From Antarcticibacterium arcticum (GTDB lineage Bacteria; Bacteroidota; Bacteroidia; Flavobacteriales; Flavobacteriaceae), in assembly GCF_007993795.1 (NCBI RefSeq), contig NZ_CP042476.1:434001-498000 (forward strand): a stretch of 64,000 nucleotides of DNA. Reading direction: 5' to 3'. This document shows, piece by piece, positions 10,801 to 19,105 of this stretch (positions are counted from its first letter, which is position 1; each line of letters opens with the position of its first letter). A program made the translations under genes and the position numbers. The notes beneath the pieces are model-generated. The model was not told the DNA's origin. It was given only the letters and a program-made list of their open reading frames with translations, and did not search any database.

Positions 10801-11604
10801 GATGAAAACGGGGAGGCAATTAGAATGATAGGTTCACTTCAGGATATTACCCAATTAACGCAAAATGAAAGAGCACTCGAGGAATTAAATCATGAACTTG
10901 AAAAGCATTCCCGGGAACTTGCGGTTTCCAATGCTGAGCTGGAACAATTTGCCTATATAGCATCTCATGACCTGCAGGAACCCTTAAGGATGGTAACCGG
11001 TTTTTTAACTCAACTGCAAAGAAAATATGATGACCAACTGGATGATAAAGCAAGGCAATATATTCATTTTGCCACAGATGGGGCTGTGAGAATGCGCCAG
11101 ATAATCCTGGATCTACTGGATTATTCACGTGTTGGAAAATTGAAATATAACTATGAGATTATTGACCTTAATTTGTTGGTAAATGATATAATTAAGCTAC
11201 ATTATAATTTAATACAAGACACAAAAACCATAATAGAGATTAATGATCTTCCCATCATTAAGGCCGCTTTGACGCCATTACAAAGGGTTTTGTCCAATTT
11301 AATAACCAATAGTATTAAATATAGCAAAGAGGAGGTATCCCCGGTAATAAAAATATCGGTAATTGAACAGGCCAAAGAATGGGAAATTATTGTTACTGAT
11401 AATGGAATAGGAATTAATGAACTTTTTTATGATAAAATATTTGTGATCTTTCAACGATTACATTCACGCGATGATTATTCAGGAACGGGAATTGGTCTGG
11501 CAATTTGTAAAAAGATAGTGGAGAATCATGGAGGTAAAATTTGGGTTGTTTCCCAAGAGGGGGTGGGAAGTTCCTTTCATTTTACAATCCCAAAACATTT
11601 TTAG
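7810..11604 (+). CDS. Multi-PAS/GAF sensor histidine kinase
   Basis: A 1264-residue soluble kinase with no clear membrane segment. In order: a weak PAS-like region (about 30-130), PAS (about 137-250), PAS (about 260-375), GAF (about 385-530), PAS (about 541-655), PAS (about 660-775), PAS (about 785-890), PAS with PAC (about 900-1020), a short coiled coil, DHp with SHDLQEPLRM (phospho-acceptor His1053), and HATPase with N box LITNSIKYS, DNGIGI and GTGIGLAICKK. The DHp/ATPase type resembles phytochrome-like kinases that pair with Rcp1-type receivers, and a receiver of that type follows after 29 bp. Signal unknown: none of the PAS cores shows an identifiable flavin or heme motif. Confidence 0.9.
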   Translation: MSRDFRKSQSSHKIGEISAELGTTKSISPPPIIIINPTGKILSISLSAKEKLDEAGKDISSSGDSIYSLFSHDSSSNFKNIFQKVLYNFSEEIYQSNWGEEEVNLKLTPVFDQNFLVKKIQISIEESLPISDGGGKRFHKILEQSLDIICTLDDKGVFRDVSSASYRILGYKPQELVGRKYLDFLYPEDMEVSTLNELAIRSGQEKNYLTNRFIHKDGTLVPIIWSAKWDEDENLMFCIGKDASEIREIELRSQEERSMLKAIIDNIPDYIFVIDQDHKTILTNKKFYSDYLGKNSEEETLGLRPVDYFPVEEGLEIMEDNSRIMKSGIPVLNRRDAVYDHKGKKDIILLTKVPFKDENGKVNGLVGIARNITDSYNLEKEQKFVSRLITALGKSESLSSAFSKTLKLISKFLNFESAEAWEIGYDKSILLKSADYKGFSTLKNTDFSKGEGLPGITWKSGKVQVWQDLENDARFIRKEEILEKKLNLGIGIPIIFKEEVIAALTFFGRREKHIELKSKAILKRLAYQISNDVQRKMTENRLNDLFLHSTNLIAVVGMDGYLKKVNPAFTRIFGYAEAYLLTTPFTEFLHPDEKETAISRLKEVAAGLSPKPFQNRCLTHSGEWKWISWTPSLLIEKGIVHVFGMDVTPIKTINLELLKYKNIIESSKDGIGLYSVGTGDVFLNNAFKETLEYEEDELLGEGALEKVYVDKELAYQIYKILISGNYWEGDLQLRNKSGKLLDFYFSGGPIYNRKGELIALFAIHTDISERKRYEVTLKEYGGRIENILESITDGFFSLTPTWEVTYWNKAAENLLGVSREEILGKELWNYFPEAKALLFYSKYEEAMRKNIKVTFEEYFEPLATWFEVNVYPKVDGLSVYFKDITGRKKFDSEIKLARDRFELVARASREAVYDWNISTNLLEWSESYYEVYGFPKISPEKTLQQWELNIHKHDRENVVKKLNASLKSSDEVWNCEYRLIQPDKKIAVVRERGFIIRDENGEAIRMIGSLQDITQLTQNERALEELNHELEKHSRELAVSNAELEQFAYIASHDLQEPLRMVTGFLTQLQRKYDDQLDDKARQYIHFATDGAVRMRQIILDLLDYSRVGKLKYNYEIIDLNLLVNDIIKLHYNLIQDTKTIIEINDLPIIKAALTPLQRVLSNLITNSIKYSKEEVSPVIKISVIEQAKEWEIIVTDNGIGINELFYDKIFVIFQRLHSRDDYSGTGIGLAICKKIVENHGGKIWVVSQEGVGSSFHFTIPKHF

Positions 11605-11633
11605 TATATTTACGTACCCCAATTATTAAAAGT

Positions 11634-12065
11634 ATGAAACCTATTGATGTCTTACTGGTTGAAGATAATGAAGGCGATATAGTCCTAATTAGCGAAGCTC
11701 TTAAGGAAGGGAATTTTGTAGAAAAGGTTAGTGTAGTAAAGGATGGGTGGGAAGCTTTAAATTATTTAGCTAAAAAGGAAAAATATTCTGCAGAAACTAC
11801 TCCAGACCTTATTCTACTGGATATAAATTTACCCAAATTAAATGGACACGAGGTTCTCAAGCAAATAAAGGCCGATGAGTTCTTAAGACATATTCCTGTT
11901 ATAATATTAAGTACTTCTTCTTCACAGGACGATATAAGTAGTTGCTATAGGAATTTTGCAAATTGTTTTATATCAAAACCAGTGAATGCAGGGGATTATT
12001 TAAGGCTTGTTTCATCGATCAAGGAATTTTGGTCTTCTACCGTTCAATTACCTCAAACTCCATAA
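11634..12065 (+). CDS. Rcp1-like single-domain response regulator
   Basis: A 143-residue stand-alone CheY-like receiver. Acidic pocket in LVEDNEGD, phospho-acceptor Asp in LILLDINLP, switch Thr/Ser in ILSTSSS, and conserved Lys in CFISKPV. The start at the ATG giving KPIDVLLVEDNE was preferred because an upstream start at 11541 would overlap the kinase gene by 64 bp and add residues outside the domain. No output domain is present. It is the likely direct partner of the kinase ending at 11604; receivers of this family accept phosphate from phytochrome-like kinases. Confidence 0.88.
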   Translation: MKPIDVLLVEDNEGDIVLISEALKEGNFVEKVSVVKDGWEALNYLAKKEKYSAETTPDLILLDINLPKLNGHEVLKQIKADEFLRHIPVIILSTSSSQDDISSCYRNFANCFISKPVNAGDYLRLVSSIKEFWSSTVQLPQTP

Positions 12066-12072
12066 TTCTACC

Positions 12073-13842
12073 ATGAAAGAGAATTATTTTTCCTTACATA
12101 TTCTGGTAATTGAAGATCACTTGGGGGATTATATTTTAATAGAAGATTATTTAACGGAAGAACATAAGGAAATTGAGCTTACCAGGGCAGCATCCTTTTT
12201 GCAGGCCAGGGAAATTCTTAAAAATAACTTGTTTGACACTATTCTACTCGACCTGTCCCTGCCTGATTCCGGCGACGTTGAGGTGTTGGTAAAAGAAGTG
12301 ATGCATTTAGCCGGTAGGGTTCCTGTAATAGTCTTAACAGGAAATTCCAATAAAGATTATGGTGTAAGAACGCTTTCTTTGGGTATTTCAGATTATTTGC
12401 TCAAAGATGAATTAAATCCCGTTCAGCTTTCAAAAAGTATATTTTATAGTATTGAGCGTAAGAAAGTTGAAAATCAATTAATCGAATCTGAAAAGAAATA
12501 TAAAAACCTTTTTAATCATAGTCCGCTACCAAAATTTGTGTTGGACCTTAATAGTTTGAATTTTTTAAGTGTTAATCGTGCAGCTACCGAGCTTTATGGT
12601 TATTCATCTAAAGAATTTTTAAAGATGAATGTAAGGGACCTTTGGGTGAAAGAAGAAACACCAAAAGTTGAAGAAAAATGGAAATCTCAATATAAGGAGT
12701 GGTTTCAAATTGCACTGAAACACCGGAAAAAGAATGGCGAGGTGATATCTGTTGAAGTAACCAGTAATCCTATTAATTTTGACGGTAAACCTGCCCGCGT
12801 TAGCCTTATTAAAGACGTTACTGCACAATTACAGGCAGAAAAAGCCTTGCAACATAGTGAACAACGTTTTAAAGCCCTTGTTCAGGATGGATCGGAATTA
12901 GTTATGATCCTGGATTTTAAAGGTAATCTCTCGTATGCCAGCCCGGCATCACAGGCGGTTATGGGTGTAAATATGGAGGTATTACTTAAAAATAATTTCT
13001 TTTACCTTATTCATGAAGAAGATATAGATCAGGTTAAAGACGCTATTGCACGTCTTAATAATCAAAAACGGATCCAGATCCCTTCCTATAGAATTAAAAC
13101 CGCTAATAATGAATGGAGATGGATTGAGACCATTGTCACAAATTTATGTGAGGATCCTGCAGTGAATGGAATAGTTGCCAATTCCCGGGATATTACCGAA
13201 TTTGTAAATCAGGAGCGGGAACTTATTGAGAGTTTACAGCGCTATAATATTGTTGCTAAAGCCACCAGTGATACTATAACAGATTATGACGTGGTAAATG
13301 ACAGAATGGAATATAACGAAGGGATACAGAATATGTTTGGTTACAACCCTGCGCAAATTGGACGTGAGGGCAGTTGGTGGGATGATAAAGTTCACCCTGA
13401 TGATAAAGAGAGGGTTAAACAGAAAACCAGGGAAGTTTTTAAAAATAAACATAATCAACTTCAAATTGAATACAGGTTCAGGTGTGCAGACGGGACATAT
13501 AAGCATATACTGGACCGTAGCTATCTGTTAAAAGATGAGGAAGGTAATCCTTTACGGATGATTGGGTCTATGCAGGATATTTCTAATCTTAAAAATTACA
13601 TTAAGACTATTGAAAACCATAATGCGCGGTTAAAGGAAATTTCCTGGACCCAGTCACATGTTGTAAGAGCTCCCCTTGCAAGAATAATGGGATTAATTGA
13701 TCTTTTACAGAATCATGGAGAGATCGAAGACAGGGACCACTTGATGGAGAATATTTTTTCATCGGCACACGAATTGGATGCTATCATTAGGAAAATAAGT
13801 AATAAAGCGGAACATCCTGCAGAAAGCAATTGGAAATGTTGA
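12073..13842 (+). CDS. Receiver-PAS3-DHp protein lacking a kinase ATPase domain
   Basis: A 589-residue protein. A receiver domain (about 10-125) has the acidic pair in VIEDHLGD and Asp in ILLDLSLPD. Three PAS domains follow (about 145-265, 280-390 and 395-510, the last with a PAC segment ending in MIGSMQDIS). Then comes a DHp-like helix pair with TQSHVVRAPLARIMG, in which His529 occupies the phospho-acceptor position. The protein ends about 60 residues later with no N, G1 or G2 boxes, so no ATP-binding domain exists. The start at 12073 was preferred over 12007, which would overlap the preceding receiver. It lies 7 bp after one receiver gene and overlaps the next by 13 bp. It could be a phospho-relay or dimerising scaffold. 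Confidence 0.85.
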   Translation: MKENYFSLHILVIEDHLGDYILIEDYLTEEHKEIELTRAASFLQAREILKNNLFDTILLDLSLPDSGDVEVLVKEVMHLAGRVPVIVLTGNSNKDYGVRTLSLGISDYLLKDELNPVQLSKSIFYSIERKKVENQLIESEKKYKNLFNHSPLPKFVLDLNSLNFLSVNRAATELYGYSSKEFLKMNVRDLWVKEETPKVEEKWKSQYKEWFQIALKHRKKNGEVISVEVTSNPINFDGKPARVSLIKDVTAQLQAEKALQHSEQRFKALVQDGSELVMILDFKGNLSYASPASQAVMGVNMEVLLKNNFFYLIHEEDIDQVKDAIARLNNQKRIQIPSYRIKTANNEWRWIETIVTNLCEDPAVNGIVANSRDITEFVNQERELIESLQRYNIVAKATSDTITDYDVVNDRMEYNEGIQNMFGYNPAQIGREGSWWDDKVHPDDKERVKQKTREVFKNKHNQLQIEYRFRCADGTYKHILDRSYLLKDEEGNPLRMIGSMQDISNLKNYIKTIENHNARLKEISWTQSHVVRAPLARIMGLIDLLQNHGEIEDRDHLMENIFSSAHELDAIIRKISNKAEHPAESNWKC

Positions 13843-14228
13843 AGGTTCTTATTATTGATGATGATGAAATTGTTTTGTTGGTAGAACGCAAGATCCTCCA
13901 GCGATGTGGTATAGATAAAGAAACCATTACATTTAAATGTGGAGAGGCAGCACTGGAATATTTAAAAAACCAGGATACAGATCAAAAATTTTTAATTCTT
14001 CTGGATATTAATATGCCGGTAATGAATGGCTGGGATTTTTTACGGCAAATGGAATCTCTGGAAAGAAATGAAAACATTTTTGTAATAATGGTTACTTCCT
14101 CTATTGACAGATATGATAAACAGGTATCTGAGAATTACAATTCTGTAATTGGTTTTATTGAAAAACCAATTACGGCAGAGGATTGTAAACAAATTAAAAA
14201 TTTACCGGAAATAAGTTCTTATTTTTAA
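13830..14228 (+). CDS. Single-domain response regulator
   Basis: A 132-residue receiver with the acidic triplet in LIIDDDEIV, phospho-Asp in LILLDINMPVMNGWDFL, switch Thr in MVTSS and Lys in GFIEKPI. There is no output domain. Translation may begin at 13830 or at the second ATG at 13836; both overlap the preceding coding region, suggesting translational coupling. This architecture is frequent in flavobacteria next to DHp proteins with the HVVRAPL signature. The gene ends 7 bp from the convergent EEP-family gene, with no obvious terminator between them. Confidence 0.87.
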   Translation: MEMLKVLIIDDDEIVLLVERKILQRCGIDKETITFKCGEAALEYLKNQDTDQKFLILLDINMPVMNGWDFLRQMESLERNENIFVIMVTSSIDRYDKQVSENYNSVIGFIEKPITAEDCKQIKNLPEISSYF

Positions 14229-14235
14229 ACCTTTC

Positions 14236-15315
14236 TTATACTTCGGTTTCGGTAGGATTACCACTTTCTATTTTTTCCTTGGCCCATTCCTTTTCATCTT
14301 CCGTTGGTTCTTCGGGTTCTTCCTGAAGGATCTCTGCCCGGGGTTCATAATTAAGTTTAATAAACATAGGAAAATGATCGGATCCTATGTTTGGGCCTCT
14401 TGAGAGTTCGATAAGGGTAAAATCATTTGTATGAAAAACATGGTCCAGCGGCCAGCGCAATAACCTGTAGTCCGCATGAAATGTGTTGTAAAACCCACGA
14501 CCTATCCTTGGATCCAGCAATCCGCTTAATTTTTGAAATAATCGGGTAGTGCGGGACCAGGCCACATCATTTAGATCTCCAAACACCACCACAGATTCCT
14601 GATCTTTTTTAACATCCTTTCCTACCAAAAGTAATTCCGCATCGCGGTTGGTTGAGGTTGGATCTTCGGTGGGACTTGGAGGTTGAGGATGCAATGCATG
14701 GAATTTTACACGTTCATTATTATTTAACCTTAAATATCCATGAATTGAAGGAATATCCTCTTTTATTAAATATTTTACTTTTACCTGTTCCAGTTTTAAC
14801 CTGGAATATAAATGCATTCCATAGAGATTATCCAGGGGAATTTTTACCGTATAGGGATATTTTTTCTCAAGTACTTTGAGCTCTTCTTCCCAGGTTTTAT
14901 CAGTTTCCAGGGTAAGTAAAATATCCGGTGCTTTTTTATTGACCAGGTTTATTAATTTATCGTATCGGGTATTTGTAGTAAGAACATTGCTAACCAATAT
15001 GGAAATAATTGCGGTAGGATCATCACCATGAAAGCTTAACACCTGTTTTCGTGACAGGATAGTATATGGAAAAATTTTAATTATTTGGTACACAAGGCTT
15101 AATCCAAGCAGGCATGTTAAAATAATTTGCCATACATTCTCATAAGATGCGATGAGTATAGTAATTATTAAGACTACCAGGATAAGAAAACTAATTTGAA
15201 TTCTGGGAAAATCAAATGCCCTTACCCACCATTCATCGAATTTTGTAAGTGATGCAAGGGTTGGGATCAACATTAGTACACTTAAAAAAGCGAATACAAT
15301 TTCTGAAAAATCCAT
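14236..15315 (-). CDS. Membrane-anchored endonuclease/exonuclease/phosphatase (EEP) family protein
   Basis: A 359-residue protein with three hydrophobic helices in residues about 1-85, followed by an EEP fold. Visible catalytic elements are NVLTTN and LTLETD (metal-binding Glu), HALHPQPP, VFGDLNDVAWS (catalytic Asp/Asn) and GSDHFPMFIKL (catalytic Asp-His pair). The tail is acidic and Glu-rich. Family members cleave phosphodiesters (nucleic acids, inositides or sphingomyelin); the substrate cannot be told from the sequence. The gene is followed (27 bp upstream on the same strand) by a PAP2 phosphatase gene, so both could serve lipid or phosphate turnover in the envelope, which is only an inference. 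Confidence 0.82.
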   Translation of the reverse strand: MDFSEIVFAFLSVLMLIPTLASLTKFDEWWVRAFDFPRIQISFLILVVLIITILIASYENVWQIILTCLLGLSLVYQIIKIFPYTILSRKQVLSFHGDDPTAIISILVSNVLTTNTRYDKLINLVNKKAPDILLTLETDKTWEEELKVLEKKYPYTVKIPLDNLYGMHLYSRLKLEQVKVKYLIKEDIPSIHGYLRLNNNERVKFHALHPQPPSPTEDPTSTNRDAELLLVGKDVKKDQESVVVFGDLNDVAWSRTTRLFQKLSGLLDPRIGRGFYNTFHADYRLLRWPLDHVFHTNDFTLIELSRGPNIGSDHFPMFIKLNYEPRAEILQEEPEEPTEDEKEWAKEKIESGNPTETEV

Positions 15316-15342
15316 TTGTGAAGCTTAGGTAATATTTGAAAT

Positions 15343-16203
15343 TTAAAACTGATAAGAAATCCCTATCCCCTGTGAATTTACATTCTCACCACGCAGGTTG
15401 AATCCCATTGTTGGGTAAATTTCAACATTTTTATTCTTTTTTTTATGAATTTCGGGAATTAATATTCCACTGGCTGCTCCTACCGCCAAACCTACAATAT
15501 TGTCTGTAAGAAAATGTTTTCCGCTTTGAATTCTCAAATATCCAACTGTAGCAGGAATTGCGGCTGCTACCCCCCATACTACCGGTCTCCAGGGGGAATC
15601 CGGATTAAAATCATTAAAAACTTTAGCAGCAAAAAAAGTGGCAGCTGCGGTAGCAGCGGTATGTCCTGCAAAGAAGGATCTCTGTTCATCATTATCCATT
15701 CTTTCCTCATCGGGAATCGAAGTATTGTAAACCAGGGGGCGGCTTTTTTCTACCAGTGCAGCTGTTATGGTAAAGAGAGCTCCGGTTGTTGCCATAGATT
15801 CAACAAAAAGGACAGAAATCTGGCCTGCATGTGACCTTTCATTTTCATTGATGAGAAGGGCGAGCGGCAAGGCAAAAGAGGTAAACATTGGAATATAACT
15901 TGCGCTGTTGGCTTTTTCAGAATAATTCCCGGCAGCCCATCGATCTATCCCCCAAATATCATCCTTAGACAGGGCATTGAGGTCTTGTTGAGACAAACTT
16001 GGTTTATCCTGAATTAAAAGTACGCCCACTACATTTAAGCCAACACCGGTTGTTATCCAGATACCATCTTTAACCAGATCTGTTTCATAGGGTGATTCTT
16101 TTTTCTGGGAGTAGGAATTAAAATTTAAACAAATGATGCACAGGGAAATCAATATCGATTTAAGGGTCATATAGATATTTTTTTCAAATCTCATATTTAT
16201 CAT
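15343..16203 (-). CDS. PAP2-family (lipid) phosphatase
   Basis: A 286-residue protein. A signal peptide is best explained by the Met at residue 12 (start 16170), giving a hydrophobic leader ending in NSYSQ; the ATG at 16203 is the longer alternative. The acid-phosphatase signature is present as EKSRPLVYN, SFFAGHTA (a variant of PSGH) and SGKHFLTDNIVG, which contains the catalytic His and Asp. Several short hydrophobic segments suggest membrane association. PAP2 enzymes dephosphorylate undecaprenyl pyrophosphate, phosphatidic acid or lipid A; which one is open. Confidence 0.83.
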   Translation of the reverse strand: MINMRFEKNIYMTLKSILISLCIICLNFNSYSQKKESPYETDLVKDGIWITTGVGLNVVGVLLIQDKPSLSQQDLNALSKDDIWGIDRWAAGNYSEKANSASYIPMFTSFALPLALLINENERSHAGQISVLFVESMATTGALFTITAALVEKSRPLVYNTSIPDEERMDNDEQRSFFAGHTAATAAATFFAAKVFNDFNPDSPWRPVVWGVAAAIPATVGYLRIQSGKHFLTDNIVGLAVGAASGILIPEIHKKKNKNVEIYPTMGFNLRGENVNSQGIGISYQF

Positions 16204-16443
16204 TCAATAAAATAAAGGGTTTAAGAAAAGAATAACATCAGGTTAGCTCATTCCGGAATATGCAATCCTTAAATTAACAAAAGTTTAGTCCGTGTTGAGA
16301 TTGGTTTCTTCTCTTATTGCGACTAAAATCCTTTAACTTTAAAAAATGAATTGAGCAACTAGGGAACTAAAAATCACCGGTTGATTAAGAAAATACTTTC
16401 CTGAAGAAATCTGAATTCATTTGAACCGATTAAAGCTCCACAC

Positions 16444-17571
16444 ATGAAAGAGGAAAAAAAACGGATAAGAAGTGGTTTTATTTTTAAAAAATTTGAAGAA
16501 GAAAATAAATCACCTTTCGATAAGCTATTTGAGATCTTTAAAGAATTAATTACCCATACTTCAGGGGATTTTGATGAAGCAATAGAGTGGTTGAGACAGC
16601 TGGATGTTGAATATAAGCTTACAGATGAAAATTATAGTATTGATGATTTTATAGAAGACCTCAAAAAGAAAGGTTATATAAGAGAAGAAATTACCCCCAA
16701 CGGCCCCGGGATGGCAATTACAGCTAAAACAGAACGCGCAATACGGCAGCAGGCATTAAATCAAATATTCGGGAAACTTAAAAAAAGCGGTACCGGGAAT
16801 CATTCTACCAAATACCAGGGCGCCGGCGATGAGCATACGGGTGAATTTAAAGAATTTCATTATGGAGATTCCCTAGACAGGATTGCTATGACCGAGAGCC
16901 TTAAAAATGCCCAGATCAATCATGGCGCGGGAGATTTTAAAATGACCGAAGATGATCTGGTCGTGGAAGAGACCCACCATAAATCCCAAATGAGTACGGT
17001 CCTTATGATTGACATTAGCCATAGTATGATACTGTACGGTGAAGACAGGATTACCCCTGCCAAAAAAGTTGCAATGGCCCTGGCTGAACTTATCACCACC
17101 CGCTATCCTAAAGATACCCTGGACATTTTAGTATTTGGAAATGATGCGTGGGCTATTTCCATTGGAGACCTGCCGTACTTACAGGTGGGGCCATACCATA
17201 CAAATACAGTGGCCGGATTACAGCTTGCAATGGATCTTTTACGGCGCAAGAGAAACACCAATAAACAAATTTTCATGATCACAGATGGAAAGCCAAGCTG
17301 TATTAGGGAACGTGATGGCTCTTATTATAAAAACAGTGTAGGCCTGGATCCCTATATTATTGATAAATGTTATACCATGGCACAGCAGGCCAGGAAATTA
17401 CACATTCCAATTACAACATTCATGATTGCACAGGATCCATATCTGGAAAGGTTTGTCCGGGAGTTTACCCAGGCAAATCATGGGAAAGCCTTTTTCACCG
17501 GATTAAAAGGACTGGGGGAAATGATTTTTGAAGATTATGAATCTAACAGGAAAAAAAGGATCAAGGGTTGA
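16444..17571 (+). CDS. VWA-domain protein paired with MoxR-like AAA ATPase
   Basis: A 375-residue cytoplasmic protein. An N-terminal helical region (about 1-130) is followed by a von Willebrand A domain (about 175-370) with an intact MIDAS motif, MIDISHSM (DxSxS), and a later MITDGKP. VWA proteins of this type act with a MoxR/ChlI-like ATPase, which is encoded 35 bp downstream in the same direction. Such pairs are thought to work as metal-insertion or protein-remodelling chaperones. No client gene is evident nearby. Confidence 0.85.
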   Translation: MKEEKKRIRSGFIFKKFEEENKSPFDKLFEIFKELITHTSGDFDEAIEWLRQLDVEYKLTDENYSIDDFIEDLKKKGYIREEITPNGPGMAITAKTERAIRQQALNQIFGKLKKSGTGNHSTKYQGAGDEHTGEFKEFHYGDSLDRIAMTESLKNAQINHGAGDFKMTEDDLVVEETHHKSQMSTVLMIDISHSMILYGEDRITPAKKVAMALAELITTRYPKDTLDILVFGNDAWAISIGDLPYLQVGPYHTNTVAGLQLAMDLLRRKRNTNKQIFMITDGKPSCIRERDGSYYKNSVGLDPYIIDKCYTMAQQARKLHIPITTFMIAQDPYLERFVREFTQANHGKAFFTGLKGLGEMIFEDYESNRKKRIKG

Positions 17572-17606
17572 AAATTTGGAGAATTAAGAGAATTAAAAAA
17601 TAAACT

Positions 17607-19070
17607 ATGAATAAGGAAAAGATAAACTCATTAGGGGAATTAATAAAAGCAGGATATAAGTCTAAAAGTATCAAAGAAGAACTTAGGCAAAACCTCCTGG
17701 AAAAAATAAAAAATGGCACACCGGCGTTTGAGGGAATTCATGGGTATGAACATAGCGTGATCCCTGAACTGGAGCGGGCCATTCTATCTAAGCATAATAT
17801 AAACCTGCTTGGTTTAAGAGGACAGGCTAAAACCCGTCTTGCCCGGCTTATGGTAAATTTACTGGATGAATGGATCCCAATTGTAGAGGGCTCTGAGATT
17901 AATGACGATCCACTGCAGCCCCTTTCCAGGTTTGCCAAGGATCTGATGAAAGACAAAGGTGATAAAACTCCAATTGCATGGATACACCGCGATGAACGTT
18001 TCTTCGAAAAACTGGCTACTCCTGATGTTACGGTAGCGGACCTGATTGGAGACGTGGATCCTATTAAGGCTGCCAACTTAAAACTGAGTTATGCGGATGA
18101 CAGGGTAATTCATTTTGGAATGATCCCACGTGCAAACCGCTGTATCTTTGTGATCAATGAACTGCCAGATCTTCAGGCAAGAATTCAGGTAGCACTTTTT
18201 AATATTTTGCAGGAAGGAGATATCCAAATACGCGGATTCAAATTACGGCTTCCGCTTGATATGCAGTTTGTTTTCACTGCAAATCCAGAAGATTATACAA
18301 ACAGGGGTAGTATTGTAACTCCATTAAAAGATAGAATTGGATCCCAAATTCTTACCCATTATCCGCGCGAAATTGAAACTGCAAAAATGATCACAAAACA
18401 GGAAGCCAAAATGGATTCTTTCCAAAGTGAAATGATCTATATCCCCGAGCTGGCACGGGATCTTCTGGAACAAATAAGTTTTGAAGCCCGGGATAATGAA
18501 TATATTGATGCCCGCAGCGGGATAAGTGCACGCCTTAGTATTTCGGCACTGGAAAACCTTTTGAGTACGGCAGAACGCAGAGCCTTGAAAACAGGGGATA
18601 AAAAGACACAGATCAGGTTTGGAGATTTTATGGGTGTAATTCCGGCAATTACCGGAAAGATTGAACTTGTGTATGAAGGGGAGCAGGAGGGAAGCGCAGC
18701 GGTTGCCCAGCAATTAATAGCCGATGCCGTGAAAACCTTATTCCCTAATTATTTCCCCAAGATCGAAAAACTCGAAAAACCAAATGCCGAGAATCCTTAC
18801 AATGACCTGGTGGAATGGTTTTTTGCGGAAAGCGGTTTTGAACTTCTCGATGATATTTCAGATAAAGAATATAAGGAAAAGCTTGATTCTGTTCCTCCGC
18901 TTAATGATCTTATCAAAAAGTATCAGCCCGAAATAGAGGAAAAAGATTCTTATTTTCTGAAGGAATTTTTATTGTGGGGTCTTGTGGAATTTCAGAAATT
19001 AAATAAATACCGCTTTACCACTGGAATTCAGTTTAAGGATCTTTACGGAAGCTATATTAGCGGATTATAG
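17607..19070 (+). CDS. MoxR/magnesium-chelatase-like AAA+ ATPase
   Basis: A 487-residue AAA+ protein. Walker A reads GLRGQAKT at about residues 69-76: Ala74 stands where the last Gly of the usual GxxxxGK[T/S] is found, with Lys75 and Thr76 intact. Walker B-like CIFVINELPDL and sensor-1 FTANPEDY are present. The lid and C-terminal region (about 300-487) has no other recognisable domain. It forms a two-gene unit with the VWA protein upstream. A bidirectional terminator follows 7 bp after the stop. The Walker A change may be a family trait, not a defect. Confidence 0.85.
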   Translation: MNKEKINSLGELIKAGYKSKSIKEELRQNLLEKIKNGTPAFEGIHGYEHSVIPELERAILSKHNINLLGLRGQAKTRLARLMVNLLDEWIPIVEGSEINDDPLQPLSRFAKDLMKDKGDKTPIAWIHRDERFFEKLATPDVTVADLIGDVDPIKAANLKLSYADDRVIHFGMIPRANRCIFVINELPDLQARIQVALFNILQEGDIQIRGFKLRLPLDMQFVFTANPEDYTNRGSIVTPLKDRIGSQILTHYPREIETAKMITKQEAKMDSFQSEMIYIPELARDLLEQISFEARDNEYIDARSGISARLSISALENLLSTAERRALKTGDKKTQIRFGDFMGVIPAITGKIELVYEGEQEGSAAVAQQLIADAVKTLFPNYFPKIEKLEKPNAENPYNDLVEWFFAESGFELLDDISDKEYKEKLDSVPPLNDLIKKYQPEIEEKDSYFLKEFLLWGLVEFQKLNKYRFTTGIQFKDLYGSYISGL

Positions 19071-19076
19071 AAAATT

Positions 19077-19103
19077 AAAAACCCTGCTATTTGCAGGGTT
19101 TTT
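19077..19103. terminator. Bidirectional rho-independent terminator
   Basis: An 11-bp perfect inverted repeat (19077-19087 and 19093-19103) with core ACCCTGC, a 5-base loop TATTT, and T- and A-runs at the two ends, placed exactly between the convergent AAA+ gene (ends 19070) and the S10 peptidase gene (ends 19106). It can serve both strands. Confidence 0.9.
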
Positions 19104-19105
19104 AA

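Noticed and set aside
11541..11633. Upstream start for the first receiver gene
   Set aside because: It would overlap the kinase coding region by 64 bp and add residues not belonging to the receiver fold; ATG 11634 gives a normal receiver.
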